From JACWAE01 sp963847595 (GTDB lineage Bacteria > Chloroflexota > Dehalococcoidia > SZUA-161), in contig CAWKAJ010000002.1 of NCBI GenBank assembly GCA_963847595.1, positions 1,550,001-1,614,000 of the forward strand: 64,000 nt of DNA, given 5' to 3'. Under the pieces are notes generated by a model. It made no database searches and was not told where the DNA came from. It saw only the letters and a program-made list of their open reading frames with translations. Positions 37,955-46,187 of this stretch are shown piece by piece (position 1 is the first letter of the stretch; each line of letters opens with the position of its first letter). A program made the position numbers and the translations under genes.

Positions 37955-38557
37955 ATGAAGAAGATCGGCGTTTTAGCGATGCAGGGCGCTTTTGTGGAGC
38001 ATATGGCGGCCCTGCGCCGGCTGGGGGTGGAGGCGGTCCCTGTCAGGTTGTCCGGTGAGTTTAAAGGGCTCAGCGCGCTGGTGATCCCCGGCGGAGAGAG
38101 CACCACCATCGGCAAGCTGATGAGGGATTACAGTCTGGTGGATGAGCTGAGGAAGCTCATCGCCAAGGGCTTCCCCATCATGGGCACCTGTGCGGGAATG
38201 ATCCTCCTGGCGAAGCAGGTTCAGGGATTGAAACAGCATACGCTGGAAGCGATGGATATCGAGGTGAGGCGTAATGCCTTTGGCCGACAGGTGGATAGCT
38301 TCGAGACGGCTCTCGATATCCCTGTGCTGGGGCAGCCGCCGTTCCCGGCGGTTTTCATTCGCGCCCCCTGGATCGAAAAAGTGGGTGAGGGCGTTGAGGT
38401 ATTGGCGAGCCTGCCCGATGGCACCGCGGTTGCTGTAAGACAGGGGAACCTGGTAGCTACCGCCTTCCACCCTGAGCTCACCGACGATCTCAGATTGCAT
38501 GACTACTTCTTGTCTATCGTCAACGGCAACTCCAAAACAAACGCGGATGAAGAGTGA
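37955..38557 (+). CDS. pdxT: Pyridoxal 5'-phosphate synthase glutaminase subunit PdxT
   Basis: Class I glutaminase that passes ammonia to PdxS; 200 residues. It has LVIPGGESTTIGKLM (oxyanion region, near residue 46), nucleophile Cys in IMGTCAGMILLAK (near 79), and the His-Glu pair in TAFHPELTDD (near 172). Starts MKKIGVLAMQGAFVEHMAAL, typical for the family. The stop overlaps the ATG of the next gene (ATGA), so translation of the third gene is probably coupled. Confidence 0.98.
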   Translation: MKKIGVLAMQGAFVEHMAALRRLGVEAVPVRLSGEFKGLSALVIPGGESTTIGKLMRDYSLVDELRKLIAKGFPIMGTCAGMILLAKQVQGLKQHTLEAMDIEVRRNAFGRQVDSFETALDIPVLGQPPFPAVFIRAPWIEKVGEGVEVLASLPDGTAVAVRQGNLVATAFHPELTDDLRLHDYFLSIVNGNSKTNADEE

Positions 38558-39471
38558 TGATTCGTGCCCTTCATCTTACGGACACCCCGGTGCTGCTCCT
38601 ATTTTTAGGCGGGTCCCCAGTCAATGAGGTGAGGATGCGGGATAGGCTTAGCAGCAAGGAGGTTGAACTGCTGGCAGCCGCCCCCTTGCTCAGGGGTTGT
38701 CTGCTCTCTGACGATAAGCGATGTAGCTTTGTCTGTGTCCACCGGGGGTTCATCCAGGCACTAGTCTCTCTGAGGAGATGTCGCGGGCCCGGTGCCTGGA
38801 TGGTAGAGCGGCTCCTCTTATCTCCGGGCCAGGAGGCACTCTGCTTTGACCTTCTGGAGGAGCTGGCCTTTGCCGGAGGTAAAATCAAGGCGGAGCGGCT
38901 TTTCTTACGCCTCGACTCCTCCAGCCCTGCGGTTGACATGGCGAAACAGGCCGGCTTCAGTCAGTACCTCACTGAGTATCTGTACTGTCTGGAGGAAGGG
39001 CGTCGGACTGAGCCTATGGAATCGCGGCTCGTCCTGCGGCCTAAGTCCAATGCCGATGAACACAGCCTGTTCCGGCTGTACAGTGCTGCCGCACCCCATC
39101 CGGTGCGCTGTGCCGAGGGGATGACCTTGCAGGAATGGAGTCAGAGCAGGGATAGCGATGCCACCAGGGAACTAGTTCTGGATAAGGGAGGCGAGATTTC
39201 AGCTTGGCTGCGAATCAGGCTGGGCCGAACGGCCGGGCGATTCGAGATAGTCGGGGAGTTGGGTGCAGAAGAATTAGGAGCGTTAGTAAATTACGGTTTA
39301 GCCGCGCTCAAGGGCAGACATCCTGTATATTGCCTTGTCCCTGGATTTCAGGAGCAGTTGCGGCGTATACTCGAAGAGCGGGGCTTCTATCAGGCGGCGG
39401 CTTATTCCTGCCTGAGCAAACAGCTCGCGGTCAGGGTGCACGAGCCACAACTGGTGCCGCTACGAGCTTAG
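38554..39471 (+). CDS. GNAT-like acetyltransferase-fold protein downstream of pdxST
   Basis: 305 residues. It looks like two degenerate GNAT halves: residues 1-145 (with VERLLLSPGQEALCFDLLEE and RLFLRLDSSSPAVDMAKQAG FSQY as the second strand-helix unit) and 150-305 (LRPKSNADEHSLFRLYSAAA, EISAWLRIRLGRTAGRFEIV, then RILEERGFYQAAAY at the end). The classic Q/RxxGxG/A acetyl-CoA loop is not clear in either half. Overlaps pdxT by 4 nt (ATGA), so it is in the same operon. The function is unknown and any link to vitamin B6 is only positional. Confidence 0.6.
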   Translation: MMIRALHLTDTPVLLLFLGGSPVNEVRMRDRLSSKEVELLAAAPLLRGCLLSDDKRCSFVCVHRGFIQALVSLRRCRGPGAWMVERLLLSPGQEALCFDLLEELAFAGGKIKAERLFLRLDSSSPAVDMAKQAGFSQYLTEYLYCLEEGRRTEPMESRLVLRPKSNADEHSLFRLYSAAAPHPVRCAEGMTLQEWSQSRDSDATRELVLDKGGEISAWLRIRLGRTAGRFEIVGELGAEELGALVNYGLAALKGRHPVYCLVPGFQEQLRRILEERGFYQAAAYSCLSKQLAVRVHEPQLVPLRA

Positions 39472-39474
39472 GGG

Positions 39475-39812
39475 TCCTGAGTGTCGCTCTGAGTGAAGCG
39501 AAGGGTCTGTGAGATTCTTCGCTACGCTCAGAATGACATAAGAGAGCGAAAGGGTCGGGATGACGTAGAGGGTGTTTGATAATGTCATCCTGAGAGAGCG
39601 GAGCGACCGAAGGATCTCGTTATTGCAGAGCAAATACTGGCGGGTTGTTTGAAGTGGAACGAGATTCTTCCCCTTCACTTCGTTCAGGGTCAGAATGACA
39701 TAAGAGAGCGAAGGGGTCAGAATGACAGGTAGGGGATTAGGATGACATGGATGATGGTTGGCGTGTCATTCTTCGGTCGTCCCGATTAATCGGGACGACC
39801 GAAGAATCTCGC
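39475..39812. repeat. Array of degenerate TCATTCTGAG-type repeats
   Basis: Several copies in both orientations: GATTCTTCGCTACGCTCAGA, GTCATCCTGAGAGAGCGGAG, ATTCTTCCCCTTCACTTCGT with TCAGGGTCAGAATGACA, and ending with the hairpin TTCGGTCGTCCCGATTAATC / GGGACGACCGAA. The words end immediately before the GIY-YIG gene and resume just after it. Confidence 0.75.
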
Positions 39813-39846
39813 CTTGCAGTTTGTTGAATATGACGAACTTGCGAAT

Positions 39847-40137
39847 ATGGTATCAAAACAATACTATGTCTACATACTAACCGGCAATTCAGGTACTCTT
39901 TATACAGGTATCACCAACGATCTGGCGCGGCGGGTTTTTGAGCACAAGAATCAAGTGGTTGAGGGATTTACGAAAAAATACAATATTAAATACCTGGTCT
40001 ATTATGAAGCGGCGGATGATGTCGAGGCGGCAATAGCAAGAGAAAAGCAGATCAAGGGGTGGCTGAGAGCAAAGAAATTACAATTGATTAATTCACTGAA
40101 TCCGTCTTGGAAGGACTTGAGTGAAGAATTTCTTTAA
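39847..40137 (+). CDS. GIY-YIG nuclease superfamily protein (UPF0213-like)
   Basis: 96 residues from the ATG at 39847. An upstream in-frame TTG at 39814 would add residues that look like repeat sequence, so I prefer the ATG. It has YYVYILTGNSGTLYTGITND (GIY as VYI, YIG as YTG), the catalytic Arg in LARRVFEHK, and Glu in AIAREKQIKGWLRAKK, then the family ending INSLNPSWKDLSEEF. Small proteins like this are structure-specific or orphan nucleases of unknown role. Flanked on both sides by the same dispersed repeats, which suggests that it moved together with them. No clear ribosome site. Confidence 0.85.
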   Translation: MVSKQYYVYILTGNSGTLYTGITNDLARRVFEHKNQVVEGFTKKYNIKYLVYYEAADDVEAAIAREKQIKGWLRAKKLQLINSLNPSWKDLSEEFL

Positions 40138-40139
40138 GG

Positions 40140-40216
40140 GTCGAGATTCTTCGCGGAGCGTGTCCTGAGGGGGGAACGAGATTCTTCCCCTTCACTTCGT
40201 TCAGGGTCAGAATGAC
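40140..40216. repeat. TCATTCTGAG-type repeats after the GIY-YIG gene
   Basis: GAGATTCTTCGCGGAGCGTG and ATTCTTCCCCTTCACTTCGT with TCAGGGTCAGAATGACATGG, the second nearly identical to the copy at about 39664-39702. Confidence 0.75.
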
Positions 40217-40242
40217 ATGGGTTTGGGAGGTAACCAGAGCTT

Positions 40243-41766
40243 ATGCAAAAAATAATCACTGATGACCTGGATGCGCTTCTCGATGCGCTCCCTCGCCATA
40301 TCTCTGAATCTATACGCCATAGGGAAGACCGCAGCGAGCTTCTGGAGGTAGTCATGGACCTGGGGCGGCCGCCCGAGGCGCGTTTTTTTGGTCGGGATGT
40401 ATTTCTCAGCACCGAAGAGGTAACTGCCGATGACATCGAGTATACGGTCTCGCGCATCGGGGCCTTTGGCGACGACAACCGCGCCGGTATCGCGCGCACC
40501 CTGCATCGCATTTCGGCTATTCGCAACCGCAAGGGGCGCGTCGTGGGGCTTTCCTGCCGCGTCGGCCGCGCTGTCTTCGGCACCATCGCTCTGATCAAGG
40601 ACCTGGTCGAGTCAGGCAGGAGTATCCTGCTTCTGGGGCGGCCCGGGGTGGGCAAGACCACTATGCTGCGCGAGGTAGCTCGAGTCCTTGCCGATGACTT
40701 CAATAAGCGGGTAGTGATAGTGGATACCTCGAATGAAATCGCCGGCGATGGCGATATACCACATCCGGCTATAGGGCGGGCGCGACGGATGCAGGTCGCC
40801 ACACCCGCTATGCAGCATGCGGTGATGATCGAGGCGGTAGAGAACCATATGCCCGAGGTAATCATAATAGACGAGATCGGCACCGAGCTTGAGGCACAGG
40901 CAGCACGCACTATCGCCGAACGCGGGGTGCAGTTAGTGGGCACTGCGCACGGCAATACCCTGGATAACCTGATGATGAACCCTACCCTCTCCGACCTCAT
41001 TGGCGGCATCCAGTCGGTGACCCTGGGAGACGAGGAGGCGAGGAGGCGGGGCACGCAGAAGTCAATCCTGGAACGCAAGGCTCCGCCGACTTTCGATGTG
41101 GTTGTGGAGATTCAAAGCTTCGAGCGGGTCGCCATCCACCCAGATGTTGCCGCTGTAGTTGATGCCACACTGCGGGGGCACTTCGTGCCGGTGGAGGTGC
41201 GCTGGTTTGAGAACGGGGAGGTAAAGAGCGAGAAGACCCTACCCTTCTCCGACGCTGAGCCGCAGGTCAGCAGGAGGGTTCCCAGAAGAGAGGAGCCTAA
41301 AAAAATCATGCCGTTCGGCATCAATCGCCTCCGACTGGAGGAGAGCATCAAGAAGTTGAATCTGCCCGTAAATGTGGTTAGCGATATCAAGGAGGCTGAC
41401 CTGGTGATGACCTCCAAGAGCCATTATCGCCGAAGGCCGCAGCTCCTGAGAGACGCTGAGCAAAAGGGGGTCCCTGTATATGTCGTCCGGAGCGATAAGA
41501 TCGCCCAGATGGAGCAGGGGCTGTCCAATGTCTATCGGGTTGAGGAGCGCTCGGATTCCGTGGCTCAGGCGCTGAAAGAGGCGGAGGAGGCTATCGAGGA
41601 GATTAAGCGCACCGGGCAGACTGTGGAATTGTCCCCCCAAAACGCCTTTATTCGCCGCCTGCAACATCAACTGGCTGAGAAATATCACCTTGCGACGAAG
41701 AGCACAGGCAAAGCGCCGAGGCGCCGGGTGCAGATTTTCCCCAATGATGATGAGCACAGGGTGTAA
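40243..41766 (+). CDS. R3H-domain AAA ATPase (SpoIIIAA / Ycf45-like)
   Basis: 507 residues, cytoplasmic. Residues about 100-300 are a RecA/AAA-like ATPase with ILLLGRPGVGKTTMLREVAR (Walker A), VVIVDTSNEIAGDGDIPHP, EVIIIDEIGTELEAQAA (Walker B) and a LVGTAHGNTLDNLMMNP sensor loop, as in the sporulation ATPase SpoIIIAA. The C-terminal FIRRLQHQLAEKYHLATKST is an R3H nucleic-acid-binding motif. This combination is seen in Cyanobacteria, chloroplasts (Ycf45) and Chloroflexota. Its role is not established; single-stranded nucleic-acid handling is inferred from R3H. ATG 40243 has GGAGG about 12 nt ahead. It is separated from tmk by a hairpin and the tmk promoter. Confidence 0.88.
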   Translation: MQKIITDDLDALLDALPRHISESIRHREDRSELLEVVMDLGRPPEARFFGRDVFLSTEEVTADDIEYTVSRIGAFGDDNRAGIARTLHRISAIRNRKGRVVGLSCRVGRAVFGTIALIKDLVESGRSILLLGRPGVGKTTMLREVARVLADDFNKRVVIVDTSNEIAGDGDIPHPAIGRARRMQVATPAMQHAVMIEAVENHMPEVIIIDEIGTELEAQAARTIAERGVQLVGTAHGNTLDNLMMNPTLSDLIGGIQSVTLGDEEARRRGTQKSILERKAPPTFDVVVEIQSFERVAIHPDVAAVVDATLRGHFVPVEVRWFENGEVKSEKTLPFSDAEPQVSRRVPRREEPKKIMPFGINRLRLEESIKKLNLPVNVVSDIKEADLVMTSKSHYRRRPQLLRDAEQKGVPVYVVRSDKIAQMEQGLSNVYRVEERSDSVAQALKEAEEAIEEIKRTGQTVELSPQNAFIRRLQHQLAEKYHLATKSTGKAPRRRVQIFPNDDEHRV

Positions 41767-41788
41767 AGAGCGGCCGATGTTGCAGCAG

Positions 41789-41818
41789 GGAGTACTGTAC
41801 TATTCCTGATAGTACTCC
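41789..41818 (+). terminator. Hairpin after the R3H-ATPase gene
   Basis: GGAGTACT (41789-41796) pairs with AGTACTCC (41811-41818). It lies 22 nt after the stop and just ahead of the tmk promoter, without a clear T-run. Confidence 0.45.
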
Positions 41819-41824
41819 TGAGGC

Positions 41825-41853
41825 TTGACATCCGAGAATAATAGCCATATTAT
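41825..41853 (+). promoter_or_regulatory. Predicted strong promoter of tmk
   Basis: Perfect TTGACA (41825-41830), 17 nt, TATTAT (41848-41853). Transcription would start near 41860, only a few bases before the ATG at 41863, and no ribosome site is present. The mRNA would therefore be leaderless or nearly so. Confidence 0.8.
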
Positions 41854-41862
41854 CTTACACGT

Positions 41863-42474
41863 ATGGGGAAGATTGCCTTTATCGCATTTGAGGGTGGGGA
41901 GGGCTGTGGTAAGACTACTCAAGCCAAGGCGCTGAGCAATAAACTTCGCAGGCTTGGTTTTCCTGTAGTGTTTACCCATGAGCCCGGCGGCACTCTTCTG
42001 GGAAACAGGCTGCGCCGCTGGGTCAAATGGGGCAGAGGGGTTACCACCCAGACCGAGCTGTTTCTCTTCCTCTCTTCTCGGAGCCAGTTGCTGAATACGG
42101 TTATCCGCCCCGCTTTAGAAAAAGGCAGTATCGTCATATGCGACCGCTTCGATCCTTCCACATTCGCCTACCAGGGCTTTGGACGAGGCATGGACCTGGG
42201 CTTCCTCAATACGGTAAATAGCTTTGTCACCGACGGCCTGCACCCCGACCTCATAGTGCTTCTGGACATATCGGCGGAGCAAGGCCTGGCGCGCAAAAAG
42301 ATGAAATTGGATGTGTTTGAGCGCGAGGAGTTCCTCTTTCACCAGAAGGTGCGGGAGGGCTATCTCAAAATGGCTGCCGCAGATCCGGAACGGTGGATGG
42401 TGGTTGACGCTACGCTGCCCGAGGTGAAGATTCGAGAGATAATCTGGGAGCGGGTGAGCCAGCTTCTGGGCTAA
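41863..42474 (+). CDS. tmk: Thymidylate kinase
   Basis: dTMP to dTDP; 203 residues. Walker A FEGGEGCGKTTQAKAL, then HEPGGTLLG with the catalytic Glu/Arg region, and the DRF motif in VICDRFDPSTFAYQGFGRGM. The LID segment is short (GLARKKMKLDVFEREE). The ATG at 41863 lacks a ribosome site and lies right after the predicted promoter. The last 4 nt overlap the end of the convergent pabC-like gene. Confidence 0.95.
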   Translation: MGKIAFIAFEGGEGCGKTTQAKALSNKLRRLGFPVVFTHEPGGTLLGNRLRRWVKWGRGVTTQTELFLFLSSRSQLLNTVIRPALEKGSIVICDRFDPSTFAYQGFGRGMDLGFLNTVNSFVTDGLHPDLIVLLDISAEQGLARKKMKLDVFEREEFLFHQKVREGYLKMAAADPERWMVVDATLPEVKIREIIWERVSQLLG

Positions 42475-43361
42475 GGGGATTTCTTACGAGGTTTAGCAGG
42501 GGGCTTAAGCCCCTTTTTTGTTTCCCTCACAACTGTCTCTCTATATACCAGCATCAGTCTCTCAGTTACCTTGCCTCTGCCTATGCGCTGGCCATTAACC
42601 TCAACGAGAGGCATCAGTTCCATAATAGAGTTGGTGAGGAAGGCTTCGCCGGCGTGGAGCAGTTCCTCTAATTGAACTTCTCGCTCGCTGATGCCTATGC
42701 CAAGCCCGTGGGCAAGCTCCAGAACTACCTGGCGAGTAATCCCGGGCAGACAGCCGCTGTCTGCGTCTGGTGTGATAAGCTCACCCTTAGATACCAGGAA
42801 GATATTGCTGGCGCTTCCCTCGCAGAGAAAGCCTCTCTCGTTGAGTAGAATGGCTTCATCGGCTCCCGCTGCCCTGGCCTCTCTCCGGGCGAGGATATGG
42901 TTCAGGTAGTTGGCTGATTTCAGGCGGGAAAGCGGCGACTGGCTGTCCTGGTCTATGGTCGATACTATTGCCTTGTAGCCCTTGCGGTAAGCCTCGTCGG
43001 CAAGAGGGACATACCTCGTAGCTGTGACCAGCACAGTGGGCCTGGGGTGCTTGGGAGGATCGGGCGTGGCCTCCCCTTCTCCCATAGATACGGTGAGCCT
43101 GATTCGTGCCTCTTTCAACTTATTAGCCTGCAGCGTGTCGTGGCAGGCTCTTTTAAGGTCGAAAGCGTGCAGGGGCAAGCCGAGCAGCTTCGCTGATTGG
43201 GTAAGGCGCTCCAGATGGCTCTCCAAACGGAAGATGCGCCCAGAATAGGCGCGCATGGTTTCGAAAAGGCCGTAGCCGTAAAGAAAGCCGAGGTCAAAGG
43301 GCGATATTTTGGCCTGGCTCCGAGGAACAAGAGAGCCGTTGAGGTAGACTATTTGCTCCAT
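42471..43361 (-). CDS. pabC: Class IV aminotransferase, probable aminodeoxychorismate lyase
   Basis: PLP enzyme of fold type IV; 296 residues. Its PLP lysine is in PLSRLKSANYLNHILARREA (near 157). ILLNERGFLCEGSASNIFLV (near 185) and TPDADSGCLPGITRQVVLEL (near 215) are the family's phosphate-cup motifs. Branched-chain or D-amino-acid aminotransferases share these. The assignment as PabC rests on context: its start overlaps the end of pabA by 13 nt, so pabB-pabA-pabC is one translationally coupled operon making p-aminobenzoate for folate. This fits the folate-dependent folD and fhs in the same window. Confidence 0.85.
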   Translation of the reverse strand: MEQIVYLNGSLVPRSQAKISPFDLGFLYGYGLFETMRAYSGRIFRLESHLERLTQSAKLLGLPLHAFDLKRACHDTLQANKLKEARIRLTVSMGEGEATPDPPKHPRPTVLVTATRYVPLADEAYRKGYKAIVSTIDQDSQSPLSRLKSANYLNHILARREARAAGADEAILLNERGFLCEGSASNIFLVSKGELITPDADSGCLPGITRQVVLELAHGLGIGISEREVQLEELLHAGEAFLTNSIMELMPLVEVNGQRIGRGKVTERLMLVYRETVVRETKKGLKPPAKPRKKSP

Positions 43362-43933
43362 GTCGGCTCGGTGAAGCTCAGGAAATTTTTCAAGACGTCA
43401 TGCCCGACGGGGGTCAGTATGGACTCTGGATGAAATTGAATTCCCTCCACCGCGTACTTTTTGTGGCGAACCCCCATAATCACCTTGTCATCAGTCCATG
43501 CTGAGATTTCCAGGCAATCAGGGAACGAGTTGTGGTCGACGATCAGCGAGTGGTAGCGCCCGCCCACGAAGGGATTAGGCACGCCTTTATATATCGTTTT
43601 TCCGTCGTGGTGCACGATAGAGGTCTTGCCGTGCATGGGGAGCTTTGCCCTCCCCACTATGCCGCCGTAGACATAGCCGATAGCTTGATGCCCCAGACAT
43701 ACGCCCAGCATGGGTATCTTGCCGCCGAAGTGGCGTATCACGTCGTTGGAGATACCGGCCTCCAGCGGGGTGCAGGGGCCCGGGGAGATCACGATATGGG
43801 TTGGAGCGAGTTTTTTAATCTCGTCCAGCCCGATGGCATCGTTGCGATAGACCACGGGCTCCCAGCCCAGCTCTCCGATGTACTGCGCCAAGTTGTAGAC
43901 GAAGGAGTCGTAGTTATCTATGAGCAGAATCAT
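43349..43933 (-). CDS. pabA: Aminodeoxychorismate/anthranilate synthase glutaminase component
   Basis: Class I glutaminase, 194 residues. MILLIDNYDSFVYNLAQYIG opens the family. VISPGPCTPLEAGISNDVIR is near residue 53, nucleophile Cys in MLGVCLGHQAIGYVYGG (near 79), and His/Glu in EGIQFHPESILTPVG (near 170). It supplies ammonia to the PabB subunit. ATG start overlaps the pabB stop by 4 nt. PabA and TrpG cannot be separated by sequence alone and some bacteria use one protein for both; the neighbours favour the p-aminobenzoate role. Confidence 0.94.
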   Translation of the reverse strand: MILLIDNYDSFVYNLAQYIGELGWEPVVYRNDAIGLDEIKKLAPTHIVISPGPCTPLEAGISNDVIRHFGGKIPMLGVCLGHQAIGYVYGGIVGRAKLPMHGKTSIVHHDGKTIYKGVPNPFVGGRYHSLIVDHNSFPDCLEISAWTDDKVIMGVRHKKYAVEGIQFHPESILTPVGHDVLKNFLSFTEPTWSK

Positions 43934-45399
43934 CTGTAGCGCTCCGCTGCCATCTGGGGAACCATGCTCAAAGCTTGAATCAATGCCCTGGCTTTGTCAA
44001 GTGTCTCCACATACTCCGCCTCGGGGTCGGAGTCGTAGACCACCGCCCCGCCCACCTGGAAGTAGGCCTTCCCATCCTTGACCAGGATGGTGCGTATAAC
44101 GATGTTGAGGTCGAGCCCGCCATCGAAGCCGAGGTAGCCGATGGAGCCAGTATATACGCTCCGCCTGGTAGGCTCAAGCTCGTCTATTATCTCGATAGCC
44201 CTCACCTTGGGCGCGCCGGAGATGGAGCCTCCGGGGAAGGTGGCTTTGAGCAGGTCCATGGCGTTCTTGCCGGGGCGAAGCCTTCCTTCCACTGTGGAGG
44301 TAAGGTGGAACACGGTGGCGTATTTCTCCAGGGCCATGAGTTCGCTGACTCTCACAGTGCCGAAGCGGCAGACCCTACCGATGTCGTTCCTCTCCAGGTC
44401 GACAATCATCACGTGCTCTGCCTTGTCCTTGAAGCTGTTCACCAGCTCCCGAGCCAGTGCCTCGTCCCCGGCGGGGTCCTTGCCCCGGGGCCGGGTTCCC
44501 TTTATAGGGCGGGTCTCCACTCGGTCGCCGCGAAGGAGCAGGAATCTCTCCGGGGAGGCGCTGACCACCGCCACGCCATCGAAATTGAGGTAGCTGGCGA
44601 AGGGGGCGGGGTTGATTTTGCGCAGACGCTGGTATAGCTCGTAGGGAGGCAGGGGCATATCCGCCTCGAAGCGCTGGGAAATATTGACCTGAAAAATGTC
44701 TCCGGCGATGATATAGTCTCTGGCCTTCTGCACTGCCTCGAGATAGGCCTCGTGGGTGAAGTTGGAGCGCAGGTTGACCTGTTTGCTGACGGCCTGTTCG
44801 GAATAAGAGGCTTTGGTCTCGCACAGGCGGGGCGCCTGTGCTACCGAGCATCTTATCTCCTCAAGACGAGTCTCAGCTTTCTTCTGCCAGTTGCCACCTT
44901 TTTGGGGGAAGCCGGTGGAGGCAATATAAGCCTTGCCATCAAGGTGGTCGAATATGGTGACAGCATCGTAAAAAGCGAGATAGCACTCGGGAAGTTGCAG
45001 GTCGTCTACCGCTTTGCAGGGCAGCTTCTCGATGAAGTGGCCTAGGTCATAACTCAGGTAGCCTACCGCCCCGCCCACGAAGGGCAAACCGGAAGGGTTT
45101 CCGTCGAGCCTGTATTCCTGGAGCAGGTCACCCAGCACATCGAAGGGGTTGCCCGAGACAACCTTTTCGCCCTGGGGACGGATTAGGGTGATATCCCTGC
45201 CGCGGCTCCTCATAATGAGGAAGGGGTCGCTGCCCAGGCACGAGTAGCGCCCCAGCCTCTGAGGGCCCATGCCGCTGTCGAGGAAGAAGCTGAAGGGCTT
45301 GTCTTTGAACGCCTGGAATGCCTGTGAGGCTGTGGGTGGGTTGGGAATCTCCACTACCAGGGGCAGGCGTTGCATAGTGCTACCGGTATTGTTCATCAA
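43930..45399 (-). CDS. pabB: Aminodeoxychorismate synthase component I
   Basis: Chorismate-using enzyme, 489 residues. It has an N-terminal part with SFFLDSGMGPQRLGRYSCLG and the chorismate-binding domain with VNISQRFEADM, ASPERFLLLRGDRVETRPIK, MIVDLERNDIGRVC, FPGGSISGAPKVRAIEIIDE and YTGSIGYLGFDG. The PIKGT motif carries Lys, which is characteristic of PabB (anthranilate synthase TrpE has Ala at this place); this supports PabB. The start is the TTG at 45399 or the ATG at 45396; neither has a clear ribosome site. First gene of pabB-pabA-pabC, with a good promoter upstream. Confidence 0.93.
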   Translation of the reverse strand: MMNNTGSTMQRLPLVVEIPNPPTASQAFQAFKDKPFSFFLDSGMGPQRLGRYSCLGSDPFLIMRSRGRDITLIRPQGEKVVSGNPFDVLGDLLQEYRLDGNPSGLPFVGGAVGYLSYDLGHFIEKLPCKAVDDLQLPECYLAFYDAVTIFDHLDGKAYIASTGFPQKGGNWQKKAETRLEEIRCSVAQAPRLCETKASYSEQAVSKQVNLRSNFTHEAYLEAVQKARDYIIAGDIFQVNISQRFEADMPLPPYELYQRLRKINPAPFASYLNFDGVAVVSASPERFLLLRGDRVETRPIKGTRPRGKDPAGDEALARELVNSFKDKAEHVMIVDLERNDIGRVCRFGTVRVSELMALEKYATVFHLTSTVEGRLRPGKNAMDLLKATFPGGSISGAPKVRAIEIIDELEPTRRSVYTGSIGYLGFDGGLDLNIVIRTILVKDGKAYFQVGGAVVYDSDPEAEYVETLDKARALIQALSMVPQMAAERYR

Positions 45400-45438
45400 C
45401 CGAATGAAGGGGTTGCTTTTTGTCGGCGTCTCCCCTAG

Positions 45439-45467
45439 ATTATAGGCTATTAAGGGCAGGGAGACAA
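45439..45467 (-). promoter_or_regulatory. Predicted promoter of pabB-pabA-pabC
   Basis: On the minus strand TTGTCT (45467-45462), 17 nt, TATAAT (45444-45439), about 40 nt before the pabB start. Confidence 0.7.
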
Positions 45468-45506
45468 GTTGAGCGTATAGCTGTCAGCTTTCAACGGGCA
45501 GTTATC

Positions 45507-45627
45507 AAATCCTAATCTCGAAATACGAAATCTTAAACAAATTCAAAAATTCAAATTGAAAACTCGAAGTGCCCAGACTTAGGGAATAAGGTTTCACCAT
45601 CATCCTTCGGCAAGCTCAGGACAAGCT
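45507..45627. repeat. Dispersed repeat words upstream of the SRPBCC gene
   Basis: CTCGAAATACGAAATCTTAA and ACAAATTCAAAAATTCAAAT (45515-45556) match the word after gyrB. CATCCTTCGGCAAGCTCAGG (about 45600-45619) is the CTTGTCGAAGG family in reverse. Confidence 0.6.
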
Positions 45628-45684
45628 CTAACCTCTCCCGTCAAGGGAGAGGAATTTGAAGAGATGAGGCAAGGAGGGCGAAGA

Positions 45685-46104
45685 ATGAAATTTAGCGCCA
45701 GCGTGGAAATAAATGCAACGCCGGAGAAAGCCTGGGCATTGGTCAACGATGTTGAAAAATGGCCCCACTGGATACCGTCCCTGAAGAAGATTGAGAAGGT
45801 CACTGAAGGACCACTGGGTGTACGGTCACAGGTCTTGGTGGTGGCCAGGTCTTTGATTACGGTCAATTTGTGGATGACCATCACTGAGTTTGTCGCAGGG
45901 CGTCGTGTGGTTATGGAGGGGAAGGTCCTGGGTGTAAGGATGATGCGCTACTACGAAATGGAGCCTCTGGGACAGAACAGAGCGAAGCTCACGGCCGGCG
46001 GCGAGGTCTCGGGGCTGCTGGCATTTCTGGTGCGCCGCGGCGGCCAGAAGCTCTCCGAGGAGATAGTGCAGGCGCTGAAAAAGAAGGTGGAGGGGGGGAT
46101 ATAA
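45685..46104 (+). CDS. SRPBCC (START-like) family protein
   Basis: 139 residues from ATG 45685, which has AAGGAGGG 6 nt ahead; an in-frame ATG at 45664 lies before that site and is less likely. It starts MKFSASVEINATPEKAWALV, then WPHWIPSLKKIEKV, the N-terminal strand-helix of the polyketide-cyclase/ligand-binding fold. The C-terminal helix is KLSEEIVQALKKKV. These proteins bind hydrophobic ligands or act as cyclases; no ligand can be inferred. It is a single gene between repeat clusters. Confidence 0.8.
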   Translation: MKFSASVEINATPEKAWALVNDVEKWPHWIPSLKKIEKVTEGPLGVRSQVLVVARSLITVNLWMTITEFVAGRRVVMEGKVLGVRMMRYYEMEPLGQNRAKLTAGGEVSGLLAFLVRRGGQKLSEEIVQALKKKVEGGI

Positions 46105-46187
46105 TCAGCGAAGGTTGACATCACCTATTCATTGCAGTAATAATACCCTACGAAACTTCACATAAATACGTCAGGAGGTGCGTAGCC

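Noticed and set aside
40134..41078. 314-codon minus-strand frame opposite the R3H-ATPase
   Set aside because: Arg/Ser-rich low-complexity translation typical of antisense; the plus strand has Walker motifs.
42471..43361. Branched-chain aminotransferase as the main call
   Set aside because: The fold is the same, but the overlap with pabA and the pabB-pabA order make aminodeoxychorismate lyase more likely.
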